Position numbers and translations under genes: made by a program. Under the pieces are notes generated by a model that did not search any database, was not told the DNA's origin, and saw only the letters and a list, made by a program, of their open reading frames with translations. A DNA stretch of 64,000 bases from Notospermus geniculatus. Lineage: Eukaryota > Nemertea > Pilidiophora > Heteronemertea > Lineidae. The stretch spans positions 8,246 through 72,245 of the forward strand of contig NMRB01000978.1 of the NCBI GenBank assembly GCA_002633025.1. The letters run 5' to 3'. This document shows positions 35,243 to 47,000 of the stretch, one piece after another (position 1 is the first letter of the stretch; each line of letters starts with the position of its first letter).

Positions 35243-37049
35243 GTCAATGAAATTTACATATCTCTCTGTTGTTCATTCAGAGGACTTTTCCATTGACAGG
35301 ACAAGAAAATCTACATATTTGAATTCATTTTAGAAAACTAGACAATTCAACTTACGCACCTGACTCAAATATTACAGAAGCAGTGTTTTAGCTGTGTACA
35401 CCTGGGCCATCCTAGATAACAATTACCCCTCTCAAATGTCGCATAGGGGATTCGGCTCTTTTGTTTTATAAGCATTCATCCCTGAGTACGAGATGGAGGG
35501 AAGCTCTTGACGAAATGACATGATTCTCTGTGTGGGTCGGAGGTGTGGGTGTGGTCATTGACTCCACAAATCGCACGAGAACTGATGAGCAGTTGTATAA
35601 ATAAGAATTGTCACTTGAGTTTCTTTCGGTGTGTTCGGATATTTGACTTTGACTGCGAGAGACAGTCGCCTTCTTTGACTCGCCGATCATCATCATATTG
35701 AAAAAACTAAGGGTGGCTTTCGTTCGCGTGTTCTTGTGAAGTTGAAAGTTGACTAGGCCTAATCTCCAACAAGTTCCAAATCAAAATCATGGGCGTCCAA
35801 TCCTCCTTCAACTCAAGTTAATGCTGTTTCGGGAGGAAATCAAAGGTCACGTGCTCTAACTTCGGCATGATGTGAGAGGGAAAATAGAGCACCGGTCAAT
35901 GCATGTGCCAATACCACAAATCTCGCATGAAATCTCTAGAAATCACGCACAACCAAACATCATCTCTTCTCCAATAAGAGGGAAGGTTTCATGCGGGTAT
36001 TGTGACATCATAAACACATACAAGACATCCTGAGATGTTGTACCCTAACACGGTTGCCATTTCGCCGTTTTTGTACGAACCACGTTCGCCCCGTCGAGAA
36101 CAATTCCGTTAAATCCGTAAGAAGAATGAGTCGTTTAATGATCGTCTGCTTTTCAGAATTTCAATTATGATGTTATTGACAAAGTCATTGTGTGTTTAAT
36201 AACCATTTTAAGATGTCGCTCTGTATCGTCAATAGCCCGCGTGACCCTGGGTCTGTACGCTTATCAGACGATATGACCGCCATATTGTTCTAACGATCGC
36301 GCGCGCGCAGCTGCACAAGCACGTGACCTTTTTCCTCTTTCAATCAACATGATTATGTTTACTTTCTGGACTAAGCATTCATTTTCACATATCGCATTTC
36401 GTTTGCATCCGTGATACGCCCGCTATTAGTGAATCTCTTGTTTAACTTAAAAAAAATTGATGAATTTGTTCGATACGGAGGACGCCTTTCTTTGTCGGTC
36501 GGTAGAATTTACGTTCAATATAATTATAATGCAATAAGAAATAGCCTTTCTGTTTGTATTTTCCCCCGTGTTCCAGCTCGAATTGTTCGGACGTCCCGAA
36601 CATTGTCTTTACTTTTGTTTTCAATGAAGTGCATTCCATGCACAGTGAGAGTGATACAAAATTGTTTAAAAATTAAATCGGTGAGTGCATAAAGGCCTAA
36701 AAAACTGTTGTCTTGCTTTTCTCATTCCATGCCTTGACCTGAAACACCTGGTGTGGATAAAAATTAGACCACGCGCCTCGTCCGTCGAATTCTAAAACAT
36801 TCTTGATGCAGCTTTTATGACTCACCCGTTATAGCCATCGTACAGCGCCATCTAACAAAACAGGTGTAAACTAAATCCCGCAGTCTATTTTTAGCCTCGA
36901 GCATTGTGAATCACCATTCACGCAAGTTTGCACAAATCGCCTGATAAATCACGTGACCACCGGCTTGCGGGATTGAACTTTGGAAGGCGTGAACCTTCAC
37001 TAATTCCCCGAATTTCCCTCTCATATATTGAGATTTTTGCTTTTCCAAG
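35243..37049. other. intergenic and probable ACBP promoter, no gene
   Basis: No exon is recognised. Alternating CGCGCGCG occurs near 36296-36310. The last few hundred bases before 37050 presumably hold the promoter and 5' leader of the acyl-CoA-binding protein gene; I see no TATA box. Confidence 0.35.
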
Positions 37050-37058
37050 ATGTCTGAG
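37050..37058 (+). CDS. dbi: ACBP coding exon 1 (MSE)
   Basis: Nine coding bases, ATG TCT GAG, then donor GTATCA. Phase 0. Too short to detect by ORF search; supported by the continuation in the next exon and the family N terminus. Confidence 0.85.
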
Positions 37059-38561
37059 GTATCATTGATATTTGTTACACTTTAGGCCTACTTACAAACG
37101 TCAAGACAGTCCAGTGCTCGAAAACAAAACACGAGCAGAAGAAGGGCTAACTGTGCATGATGACATCACCAGACACACACATCTGGAGGAATTATACTGA
37201 CAGTATAATTCCTCCAAGATCAGACACACACATCCAATCCATCATGCATTGCCATTGTTGTCATGACACTTCATCCCATGGAATGCATGGATGATGATGA
37301 TGCATGACATGGTCTGGACTGGTGATCATTGGTGATGATGTTAGCAGTAAGGCCTACCGCTTTTCCTTTCGCCTTTTGGCTGCTTAGGTTCTGGGCTCCC
37401 TACCTAACCTACTAGGCTAGGCTAGTCAAGTGTGTTACTACTGTGTATCATGGTAAATGTGTGCGACCACACTGGCACGACTGCTTAATAAAGATGAAGG
37501 ACACTAGCCTACTACTAGGCCTAGGTGAGGCTACCGCCATACTTCATGACTTGGCAGTTTGGCCTCAGGTCAGGGGTTTAGTTTTGAGTGAAGATTTTCA
37601 CCATGTTCTCAGAGGGCATTGCCGTCGGTCTGGATCCACGCTCCTGCCTGCACAACAAAACATGATTACATCTCTCGCAGTTAAGTAATGATGTGACCAC
37701 ATGAAATTCTTTCTTACATTTTCCAGGCATTCAACAAAGCTGCTGAAGAAGTGAAGAATCTAGCTACAGCGCCCACTGATAATGAAAAGTTGGAAGTGTA
37801 TTCCTTGTACAAGCAAGTGACAGTTGGTGATTGTAACACAAGTAAGTAGACCACGCAATGTTTGATGGGGTTGTCACACACTGAGACAGGGCATTGCCTG
37901 CTAGGCAGGGGTTGGTTGGAATGATTTCCTGTTACCCCTTTGAAATTTCTTGACATAGTCCTACCTACCACTCGCATCACTGCCCCCCTGCCCCCCGTTG
38001 TGCTTGGCAGAAAGTTAAAGTATCTGAGTCCTATACTTGTACTGGCTCAAGAAGCTTCTTGGAACTGTGTTAGCTCCATGCACTTTACCTGAATACAAGA
38101 TGTTTTCAATAGTCTTTTTTAATTCCAGCCCGTCCAGGTATACTAGATTTCACTGGGAAGGCAAAATATGATGCCTGGGATGCAAGAAAAGGTGAGCTGG
38201 TTAGATCTGGTGTTCAAGCCAGTGGCACTAGTGCTGAGGGAATTTCAGAGTCATCCGAGCTAACTTCATACTTTTGGTCTGATGTCACCGCATTAAAGAT
38301 TTTCAATTCTGGATTTTCATGAGCTAGATGTAACCAGTTCCACATTGAATGGCGGTTATGGGCCTAAGGTTTATGGGCTGACCATGGCCATACTTAATTG
38401 ATGAGTTCAATTTCAGGTCTCATAACGCACCAGCCTATTCCACAACACTAAGAAATGACTCCAAATATGTTGTTATTTCAGGGATGGCTAAAGAAGATGC
38501 AGAAAGGGACTATATTGCTAAAGTAGAAGAACTTAAAGGCAAATACGGAATGAAGAGTTAA
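37050..38561 (+). CDS. dbi: acyl-CoA-binding protein (ACBP/DBI family), four exons
   Basis: Small cytosolic carrier that binds long-chain acyl-CoA esters and supplies them to lipid metabolism. The CDS joins 37050-37058, 37727-37841, 38129-38191 and 38482-38561 (267 bases, 88 aa plus stop). All junctions are GT-AG and in phase (0, 1, 1). The domain fills the whole protein: [12 protein letters not shown] helix 1, [11 protein letters not shown] helix 2, then the family signature [16 protein letters not shown], and helix 4 [15 protein letters not shown]. Ligand-contact residues of the family are present (Tyr28, Lys32, Lys54, Tyr73). Length is typical (86-90 aa). The start is chosen because ATGTCTGAG directly precedes a GT donor and supplies the missing N terminus. 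It stands alone between the Ptf1a-like and TTLL4-like genes, and nothing is missing. Confidence 0.96.
37059..37726 (+). other. ACBP intron 1, with a small palindrome
   Basis: GTATCA donor and TTTTCCAG acceptor. It holds the hairpin at 37184-37215 and TAGGCCTA-rich sequence, with no other gene. Confidence 0.85.
37170..37231. repeat. perfect hairpin between direct repeats
   Basis: GGAGGAATTATACTG and CAGTATAATTCCTCC form 15-bp arms around one unpaired base. Copies of CAGACACACACATC lie on both sides, as if a tiny palindrome had inserted with a target duplication. Confidence 0.75.
37727..37841 (+). CDS. dbi: ACBP coding exon 2
   Basis: Encodes AFNKAAEEV through GDCNT plus one base, ending at donor A|GTAAGT. 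Holds helices 1 and 2 with Tyr28, Tyr31 and Lys32. Confidence 0.95.
38129..38191 (+). CDS. dbi: ACBP coding exon 3
   Basis: A 63-base exon, encoding [20 protein letters not shown] and Lys. It contains the ACBP signature. Donor G|GTGAGC. Confidence 0.95.
38482..38561 (+). CDS. dbi: ACBP coding exon 4
   Basis: Encodes [26 protein letters not shown], stop TAA at 38559-38561. Helix 4 with Tyr73. Confidence 0.95.
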
Positions 38562-39320
38562 ATTTGGGTGAGTATTCTCTGACAAACCTGGATTATGTAG
38601 GGAAACAAAAGATAAAAACATCAAGGGGCACAACATGCCTCTGTGTTAGAAAAAGGTCAAGTCTTTTCTGTCTGCACCAAGATATTGTTCTTCTCTCTTT
38701 TTACCTCCTTATTCATCGCTCATCAATGTCCTTATCAGCTTTATCTTACTTTTTTCAGGGATGTTGCCATGAAGTTTGAAGAATATATCCGAGATTTTAC
38801 TCTAGTATCTTCCAAAAACCATGCGGACCAACAATCTTTAATATCTGAAGAACAAAGTTTCTAAATCTGTCTCCAGGAACGATTACTTGCCTGGCTGTGG
38901 ATACTGGATATCAAGGATGCTGAGCAGAAATCAAGACTGCAGTTGTTACCGTACTGTTTCTGACCAGAAATTCTTCCTAAGAACTTTAGCTTACATTGTG
39001 GTACAGTATTTTCCTAAAATCATGTCATCAAATGGATCAAGGATCATGATCTTCCAGATTCATACCACAGGACAATTATCTCATAAAAATCAAATCCACG
39101 GGATGAAGGATCGCTGGTTCAACCCTGCAAACAATGGGAGATTCTTAAATCTTGCTTTGTTAATTATTCACATTTAAGCCAATTAAAGGTGGTAGAGGAA
39201 ATATTATGTTGATTTTATGTATGAAGAATATATTTAAAAGTCTTAAGTGGCAATATACATTGTGTGGATTAAGATTAGCCTTGCATCAGTGTCTATCTTT
39301 ATTAAACTTACCGTACTTGA
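38562..39320 (+). other. ACBP 3' UTR, possibly with an intron
   Basis: Seven bases after the stop there is a GG|GTGAGT donor (38568), and a TTTTTTCAG acceptor ends at 38758. A 3'-UTR intron is therefore possible. ATTAAA signals occur near 39182 and 39300. Transcript end not determined. Confidence 0.4.
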
Positions 39321-40426
39321 GCTGAAAGGAAGCAGCTTTTGTGAGGGGTCTGGGATTTCATTGTTTCAAAGGCCTTTGCCATCTTGGATTCTAGAGCGAT
39401 TTCCTCAAAAACTCACACATGATGCACGTCTGATTGGCAAACCAAAACATGATTAAGTCACGAAATGGGAATTGGCCAAACAGATGTAATTAAGTTCTCA
39501 TGTAATCTCCGTCGAAACCTAGATGACATTGGGCTGTCAAAACGGTGAAATTCTGTAGACCCTGTCAACTGAGGAATACCGGGGTAGGTTGAATTGGAAA
39601 CCCCTCACAAATTCTGATTTGGTTGAGGGGGTCTTCCTTGATTGGGCTTCCTCAAGTTAGTTCAAATGAGCTTTTGTAATCCCATTTCACATGGGTAGTA
39701 TAGTGATTTTCTAATTCTTTAGAAATAATGATTTTCAAACACACGTAGTCGTCATGTTCTTTTTATTCTTCATGAAGAGGGTATGTTGTGTAACTCCACA
39801 TTGTGAGCGAGTCCCATTGGTTTTCACAGGGGTCATACGGTACTTCTGACTCTGTTTTGCAAAAGTTCCCTGACCTAGGTACATGAGTTCTAAGTTGTAT
39901 GTGATCGCAACAATTCATCGATTTGATTTAAAGATGAAATTCTGAGGGGTCTTTAGACTAGCCCTGCTGGAAGGAGGCTTTTTAGCCCGTGCCCCATGGC
40001 CATGGTTATTTCAGTTGCTTATTTCAGTTCATAGAATTACCAACACGCGGCGCCACTGTGCAAAGCAGAATTCGTCTTCAGGTTTTCTCCACAGAGACCT
40101 GTTAGCGCAATTTGTCTCGCACCTTCTGATTGGATGAAGTTCATAACAGCGATCTTCTCATTGGAGGATGATTGTCACGTGGGCAATGTTGCCTTGGTTT
40201 GTCGGTGGAGTTGACAAATATGGCTCCTGCTTGATCGTTATTTTTGCACTTTGGGTTTTTTACGCTCAATTTCTGCCGATGACTTCCGTAAAATTACATT
40301 TGAAACCCATCTGTACAGGCTACTTGTTTGTAAGTAACTGTAGGAATCCTGATGAACGCAGTCACCGGGTAACGTCGCGTCCGTCGCATTCTTCTAATCT
40401 TGGACCAGCGCAGTGCAGTCCTAGCC
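39321..40426. other. intergenic, nothing recognised
   Basis: I see no gene; the 206-codon open frame starting at 40168 is a by-product of inverted-repeat DNA (see rejected items). Confidence 0.35.
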
Positions 40427-40482
40427 TACATTGCATACGACATGTATGTAGGCCTACATCATGTCGTATGCAATGTACGCCT
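40427..40482. repeat. palindrome (TACATTGCATACGACATG arms)
   Basis: TACATTGCATACGACATG and CATGTCGTATGCAATGTA are perfect inverted arms around a TAGGCCTA centre. Probably a small fold-back element or its terminus. Confidence 0.7.
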
Positions 40483-40613
40483 ATGCATGTATGTATGCAT
40501 GGTTATGCATGCCAGGCCCGAGGCAGAATGCTACTTCACTTGACATGCTTGACTTGTCATGCTTGTATAGCCTTGATGTTGTGGCATGTTGTGATAATCT
40601 CAAGCAGGGCCAG

Positions 40614-40730
40614 GGCCTTTCCGTTTGACAGGCGCGAAAATGCAGACAGATGTGATGCGCCTCGCAAACAATTGAATTTCTATTGTTTGCGAGGCGCATG
40701 CATTTTCGCGCCCGTCAAACGAAAAGGCCT
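40614..40730. mobile_element. fold-back MITE, copy 1 (upstream of TTLL4-like gene)
   Basis: Near-perfect hairpin: GGCCTTTCCGTTTGACAGGC and ATGCGCCTCGCAAACAAT on the left, ATTGTTTGCGAGGCGCAT and GCCCGTCAAACGAAAAGGCC on the right. A second copy lies in a TTLL4-like intron at 47559-47671. Confidence 0.85.
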
Positions 40731-41022
40731 GAGGGCCTATGCTATGGCATGCACACACAAAAAGCAAGGAGTCCAATCCGTCTATTGAACGAACGAGTAG
40801 TCAGCAGAGCATCATCACATCACGAACAAAAAGTCAAAGAGCAGAGACAGAGTCGTCAACGTCGATTGTCGAGTACACATTCATCCACACTCATTACTAG
40901 GCCTAAACTTGATAGGCCTACCCTAGATATAGACCTAGGCTAGGCCTAAGGCTCGCCTTGTAAGGTAGCCTATGTCTTCAGTAAACTAAGTTAAGTTGAT
41001 TCAGATTTTTTTCTTTTTTCAG

Positions 41023-41097
41023 GCGGCCTGATATCTAAAAAACTACCAAAGAGACCAGCACCTCAAGATGTCATCATAATGTACCACCACCACCAAC
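41023..41097 (+). other. TTLL4-like 5' UTR segment with short uORFs
   Basis: The TTTTTTCAG at 41014-41022 looks like an acceptor, implying an upstream non-coding exon not identified. AUGs at 41068 (immediately terminated) and 41082 precede the chosen start. The start at 41098 opens the 565-codon exon. Confidence 0.6.
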
Positions 41098-44000
41098 ATG
41101 TCCGGTTTTGATGATTATTTGGCACGGAAACAGTTGCCGCTTCGACAGCAAGTTGACAAACCCGTCCTGAAGTACAGTACCATCAGCACACCACTTCAGA
41201 AACCAATGCCTTTGTTTTCACAGGCAGATCTTCAGGCATTGAAATATGGAGGAATATCAACACCCTTTCGGGATATGCCACCACGGAATTCTCAAATCAA
41301 TATGGATTCTGTGGCTAAGTTAGGGTCCACATCACCCACTAAGTTAGGTGGGAATCCTTACGCACGGCCTCTCAGTGCCAAGGATTTGGAAGCGAACATC
41401 ACCCAGTCACACACAAAGCCCATCCTTTCTCCATCACGCCAGAACTCAAATTTCTTTCAAAGTTCGCTATCTGGATCACCAATTCGGGCACATCCCGCTG
41501 CAACCCATACCACCAGTGCCAGTAACACCGTTATTGCCTCTAATTCTTCCATACAGACCAACAGTTTCATGAGACCACAGAGTGCATTGCGTAAAGAGCG
41601 TGATATTGGTGATATTCAGCCCAAATCAGATGCTTCTCCTCCTCGGCATTCCATTTTGAGGCCACCATCCGCTGGTGGACACCCACACAGTCAGTCAAGT
41701 TTAGCTTCTCGTCATTCTGTGAGCTTTGCTGATGGCTCTGAATTAGACAGTAATTCCAATATTCTTGCTGCCAATGAGGTCATAAAAGAATCTGAGAATG
41801 AGCTGGAATCAGATGAAACAACTCCGCAAGAGAGTTCAGTGAAGATCCCAGATGACAAGTCTGAAACTTTGAAGGAAACAGAGATCACACCTCCGCAGGT
41901 GAAAGCTGAAGAAAAAGTGAGACAGCCAACACCGGCATCAGGTGAATTTATGCGAAAATTTGCAATGAGTGAAGCAGGGACAAAGAATTCTCTCCATTCC
42001 AATAAAACACAGAATACAAAGATTTATGTGTTGAAGACAGAACTTCTGGATAGTAGAACACCAGTGGGACTGAGTGGGGGTGTGGTGAACAGTTCAACTG
42101 GTACTGCAAAGAGTTATAAAATTGAAGAACAAGAATTAAATTCCAACAATTCTGCTGCTGATGATAAGAATAGTGCTTCAAGCAAGGTGGCGTCATCCTC
42201 CACGAAGATTTCACGTGATAGGGAAATAGTTTTCAAACCGCCAACCCCCAAAAGTAATCCAACAACAAGTTCACCGCAGTCATTTGCTAATAAAGTGCGT
42301 AACCCACGCTACACGCCAACAAAACCGTACAGTGAGGTCAGTGATTTGAACGCAGCAGTCAGCTTGGGGAATGAGAAGAATGACCAGATTTGTGATGCTG
42401 ATAGCAAAGTGGAGACTACTGCAACCGGTATTTCTCAAAGTCTCAACATAAGTACTGGTGCTAAGGACCAGTATTCGTCACCGGGTCTCGTTACTAAACC
42501 GCCAAAATCAGGGTTTGTGTGCAGTGATGCGACAACGCAACCGCAGATGATGAGTCCAGCAAAACAGGATGCTACGGTTAAAAAAATGCCTGTGACGAAC
42601 ACGATAACCGGGACGATTTATTATCGGAAGGGTTTCAAGGAAGATGCGATGTTGCATGAACAGCGCCCGAAAGCTGACGGCGCGCCGGACAAGAACCAGA
42701 AACGTGAAAAGTTGGAGAAGGTGCCGAGCAATGGAGAAGAGTGGGTGGATGAGGAGGAATGTGACGATGAGTCTGACTCGTATCCCAATGGGTGAGTAGT
42801 ATTCCCAGCCGTAGGCCCAAAAGATGCAGCCAAGTGTTTTTCAAAACCTAAACCTTTTGTCCTTTAAGTACACAATCGCTTTTCCATAGATGTGAAACTT
42901 TATTGTAAATCCAGTGTCTCTTTCTTAAGATACATGTACAGGAGTACCATTTATCAGGCATGGACCGGTACCGGTATCAGGCATGNTACTCTCGCGAAAT
43001 TCGCGAAAATTTCCTGCACGCGAAATTTTCCTGCTTTACAGTAAGTTTGAAGGGGTAAATCTTCTCCATTTTTCCCTACTTCAAGGCATGACAATTTCCC
43101 CCCTTCCATATACCTTATGTTATTTTAATGAGTTTGGTCACAATCAGTCATTATCAAAACTTTAAAAAGTCCTAGCCCCACAATATCCTAATCACCACAT
43201 GCAGAAATTCATTTCATTTCACGCCAATAATTCGATGTACATGTATAAAGGAACTCGCACCGAACTGTGAATTCGTACTTGCCTTTAATATGTCTATTTT
43301 GGTGGCTCTTGTTTGGCTTATAAAGTTGAAGAAAGGACTTCACCTACACTCTCTTCATCGTCATGCTTTGCGACCTCATACTTCGACAAGTTTTACAAAA
43401 CGTTTGACACTTCCCTATCATTATCTGCGTTGGTTTTTCGGTCAGTTTAGAAATAGAGTAGAAATGCTTCATTCATGTTAGGTATTTTGTTACACTTGGT
43501 GAATTGGTTCGGTCATTATGTAGTGCGTCTCAATGCCATAAATCGCAGACCTCTCATTAAAAAAAAGATTGTGAATTCAAAAAGCAGAATATTTGTTACA
43601 TTATGAACTGGGTTAATGCTGTTGCATTCTTTCCTTGGCCTGGTAATCCTGGTCTAGCGGGCTCTGGGAGTCATTCCCACCTCTCCCTTCAGCCTTGTTC
43701 TCACCCAGGCACAGCTGGATAGCTTGATTGCTTGATCACCAACGTAGACCACAGAGTTGCTGGGGTACCAATTATCTACTCCGGCCATTGCCAAAAGTTT
43801 CCCTCCTGTTGGTGTAGGCCTGCCAGTGATACTACATGTACTAGAGTGTTTCTGATATCCGTAGAGGTCCTTCTAAAGCCGATCCAATGGGTTACAATTC
43901 TGGGCCACAATGGGGAGAGATGATCCCCCCTTTGGGGTGGTCTAGGCCACGTCTATTCCACCAGTGACATCTTAATAGGGATTATCCCCCAATTAGCCAG

Positions 44001-47000
44001 GGGAGGAATCCCGGGCTGTTTGTTACCCAGGAATTAGCCATCCCGCATGATCTCTTCATGAATGGAGAAAGCATAAACCTCTGATGTTGTCTTGTGTAGA
44101 GCAGCGGAGCTGAGTTCGATTTCTGTCGATCTTTTTGTGTGAACTTGGAATTTATCGCCGGACGTGGGTATAGCCAGATTGGTGACATGAATGAAGAATA
44201 CCATGTGTCTTGTCACCATCACAGGGAGGAGATACCTGACTGATTCAATCACAACTCAGATGACTGACTCAGACTGAATGAGAAGTCTTCATGTCATGAA
44301 GAGAGTCCGCAGCCGTCTTTGTGATGTCTCTCTTGGTTCTGATTCTTCTCTCATTCATCTGTTATCCCTGAGTGTCTTTCTCAAAAGCTCAAATTCCAAA
44401 CCAGATTTGCTCTGAGTCTCTGTTTCTATTTCGTAAACATTATTCACTTCCCATCGGCACTGCGGACTTGAAAATGCTGTTTATAGTCCTTTGCCGTCAC
44501 GGTCCGTAAGCAGTGTACTTCAGACTTTGGCATACTATACAGAGATTTCCATGTTGCCTGGTCTTGACGCATGGAAGGCTTCGCTGGTCTCATAGTCACA
44601 GCCAAAATACTGCTCTACTCCAAATTTCTCTTGGGAAATTCAACAATTGAAGTGGACACAATTTGTTTTCATCGAGCTTGTCGCGCTGGATACAAAAAAT
44701 CAATGTGTAAATGAACCACAAAGACTTGTTTATGGATATCTCGCTCGGTCTGTTTTTGCCACCGTACCTTTGGAGTCAGAATATTGGAAAATGTGACTTA
44801 ACTCAATTTACGAGGTGTGGAATTGACTTGGACTTTTTTATCTGTGGTACGGGTGCGGCAATATTTTCAAGTGGGATTATTTGTGAGGAATTTTCCCGTT
44901 GCTATGAACAGTGGTTGAACACATCGGGCATTGTTGGGCTGAATTCTGTTTAAAGTGTGTTCCCGAAAAAAGTCATGACTCACGGCGCTGGTGAGAGTAA
45001 AGAAGTTGTTTCCTTTTCGACGTCTCACTTTCATCAATTTGTTCTGTAGTCTTGAGCATGTACTACATATTGCGTAGCGGGAGATAAATGGAATCATTTT
45101 GACCTGTGTTCAAGACTTGTCACGTACGACACAGGACTGTTTCTAAAGCTAATAATAATAGCTGATTTGGTCTTCTCTTTGGATCCCCTCCTTAAAGTAT
45201 CCATGTTGATCAAGTCTAAGAAACAGACGGTGGTACCGTTACCGCCATTGTACGGGAAAACATGGAGTAAGGTTACTCCAAAGGCGAAGGTTTCACGGTG
45301 TAAATCGATCGCACGGAGTAAAAAGGAATGTTCTCTTCCTAGTATCGGGAGTATTTCTACATGTAGGTGGGTATGGGCTCACTTCAGTTTAAATGACCGT
45401 ATGTGTAACCAAGTGAGCCACCCCTTGTATATCTTTTAGCCAAGTCACTAGCGTACTACGGTTAAGACTGGTTACTCTGCCTGTCATGAGAGCTTAATCA
45501 TGATTTCTCTTCACACAGTGAACGCCTCCCTGGCGATGGCGAGGCTTTTGAAGAAGAGTTCGATGACGACGATGATGGCATTGACAACCTGGACGACGAC
45601 ATGGTGGATGGTTCAGATGGTAAGTCCGCTTGTGATCAGCAGGGGGAGGATAGCCGTTTGGTGTAACACCTCTATCGAGTAACCAAGTACATACATGTCT
45701 AGAGTATGGCAGTTACTTTAGGCAACCATTCCCCCACTGATCATTGGAGGAGGAGAAAACGTCATCTTTCAGGTTCATGCCTGTTTCTGTGTTCATGTTC
45801 ACAGTATCCAGACTAAGGCCAAGTTGGCATTCAGCCTTTTAGGCAGGGAAACTTCACTTGTCATAAAGTGGTCAGCCGTTCTTTCCTTTTGGCTGAATTT
45901 GACGTGTAATGACCAGTATTCTCCCCCTTTCAGATGAATCAGCCTACTCCATTGGCAGTGCCACAAGCATCTCCCGTCAATCATCCGCCCGGGCACGCGT
46001 CCACTCTGCCACAAAACGTATCATGCGTATGTCAATCAAAGATGGCGACCGTCCGTCCACTGCCTCCCGTCGTCCAACGTCTGCCAAGTCAAGCGAAGGA
46101 GATCTACAACCGGCGCTGACGCCGAGTTTTTTCGCAGATGTGCCGCCCACCGTGAATTTTGTCCCTGAAGGACAAAAAAGTGAGAATTTCGTTGTTTATT
46201 GATTTCTCTGCATTTGTCGTTAATGTTTAATGGAATGGGATATCATGCTCAACTGTTTTCTATTTGTTTCAGTTGACCAACTGCCATGGGATGTACGCAA
46301 ACTGCTGAAATGGCGTCTGAGCCCGATCACGCCAAATATCGTCAAATCCACAATCGCCAGATCAGGGTTTCGGATCACGAAGAAGAATTATGATTGGCTA
46401 GGGTGCTGGGGTAAACATATGAAAGCTCAGGGATTCAAGACAATCCGCGAATACCAGAAAGTAAGTGATGGGAGATGTGCTGTTCTGTCCCGATTCTGAA
46501 GAGTGGGAGAGGTGAAAGGGACGTCATGTCTACAGTCCATCCGATACTATGAAGATTCACCCTCTTATTTCAGATCAATCACTTTCCTGGTTCGTTCCAA
46601 ATCGGCCGCAAGGACCGCTTGTGGCGTAATCTTTCCAAGATGCAGTGCCATTTCGGGAAGCGTGAGTTTGGGTTCTTTCCGCAGACGTACGTGTTGCCGT
46701 TCGATATGAAGTTGTTGAAGAGGGCCTGGGAGGACGGTGGGAATAAACAGAAGTGGATTATCAAACCGGTAAGATTTGGAGTTTTTGTCCGCCATCATCG
46801 TCAGACTGACTCAGTGGTGGTCGCCGCCCTGTTGCGAAGGCAGACAACGTTGTGCGACCAAAGCTACACCCACCTGAAGACATGGACCTTGTTCTTCCTG
46901 CAGATCCTGCTGTCTTGCACTACTAGTACAGCCTAGTCTCACTATGATTCCTGAATGATCTCTTCTTGCAGCCCGCGTCAGCCCGAGGGATCGGCATTAA

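Noticed and set aside
40168-40788. 206-codon open frame on the plus strand
   Set aside because: It passes through two palindromes (40427-40482 and the MITE 40614-40730), has no domain, and its composition follows the inverted-repeat DNA.
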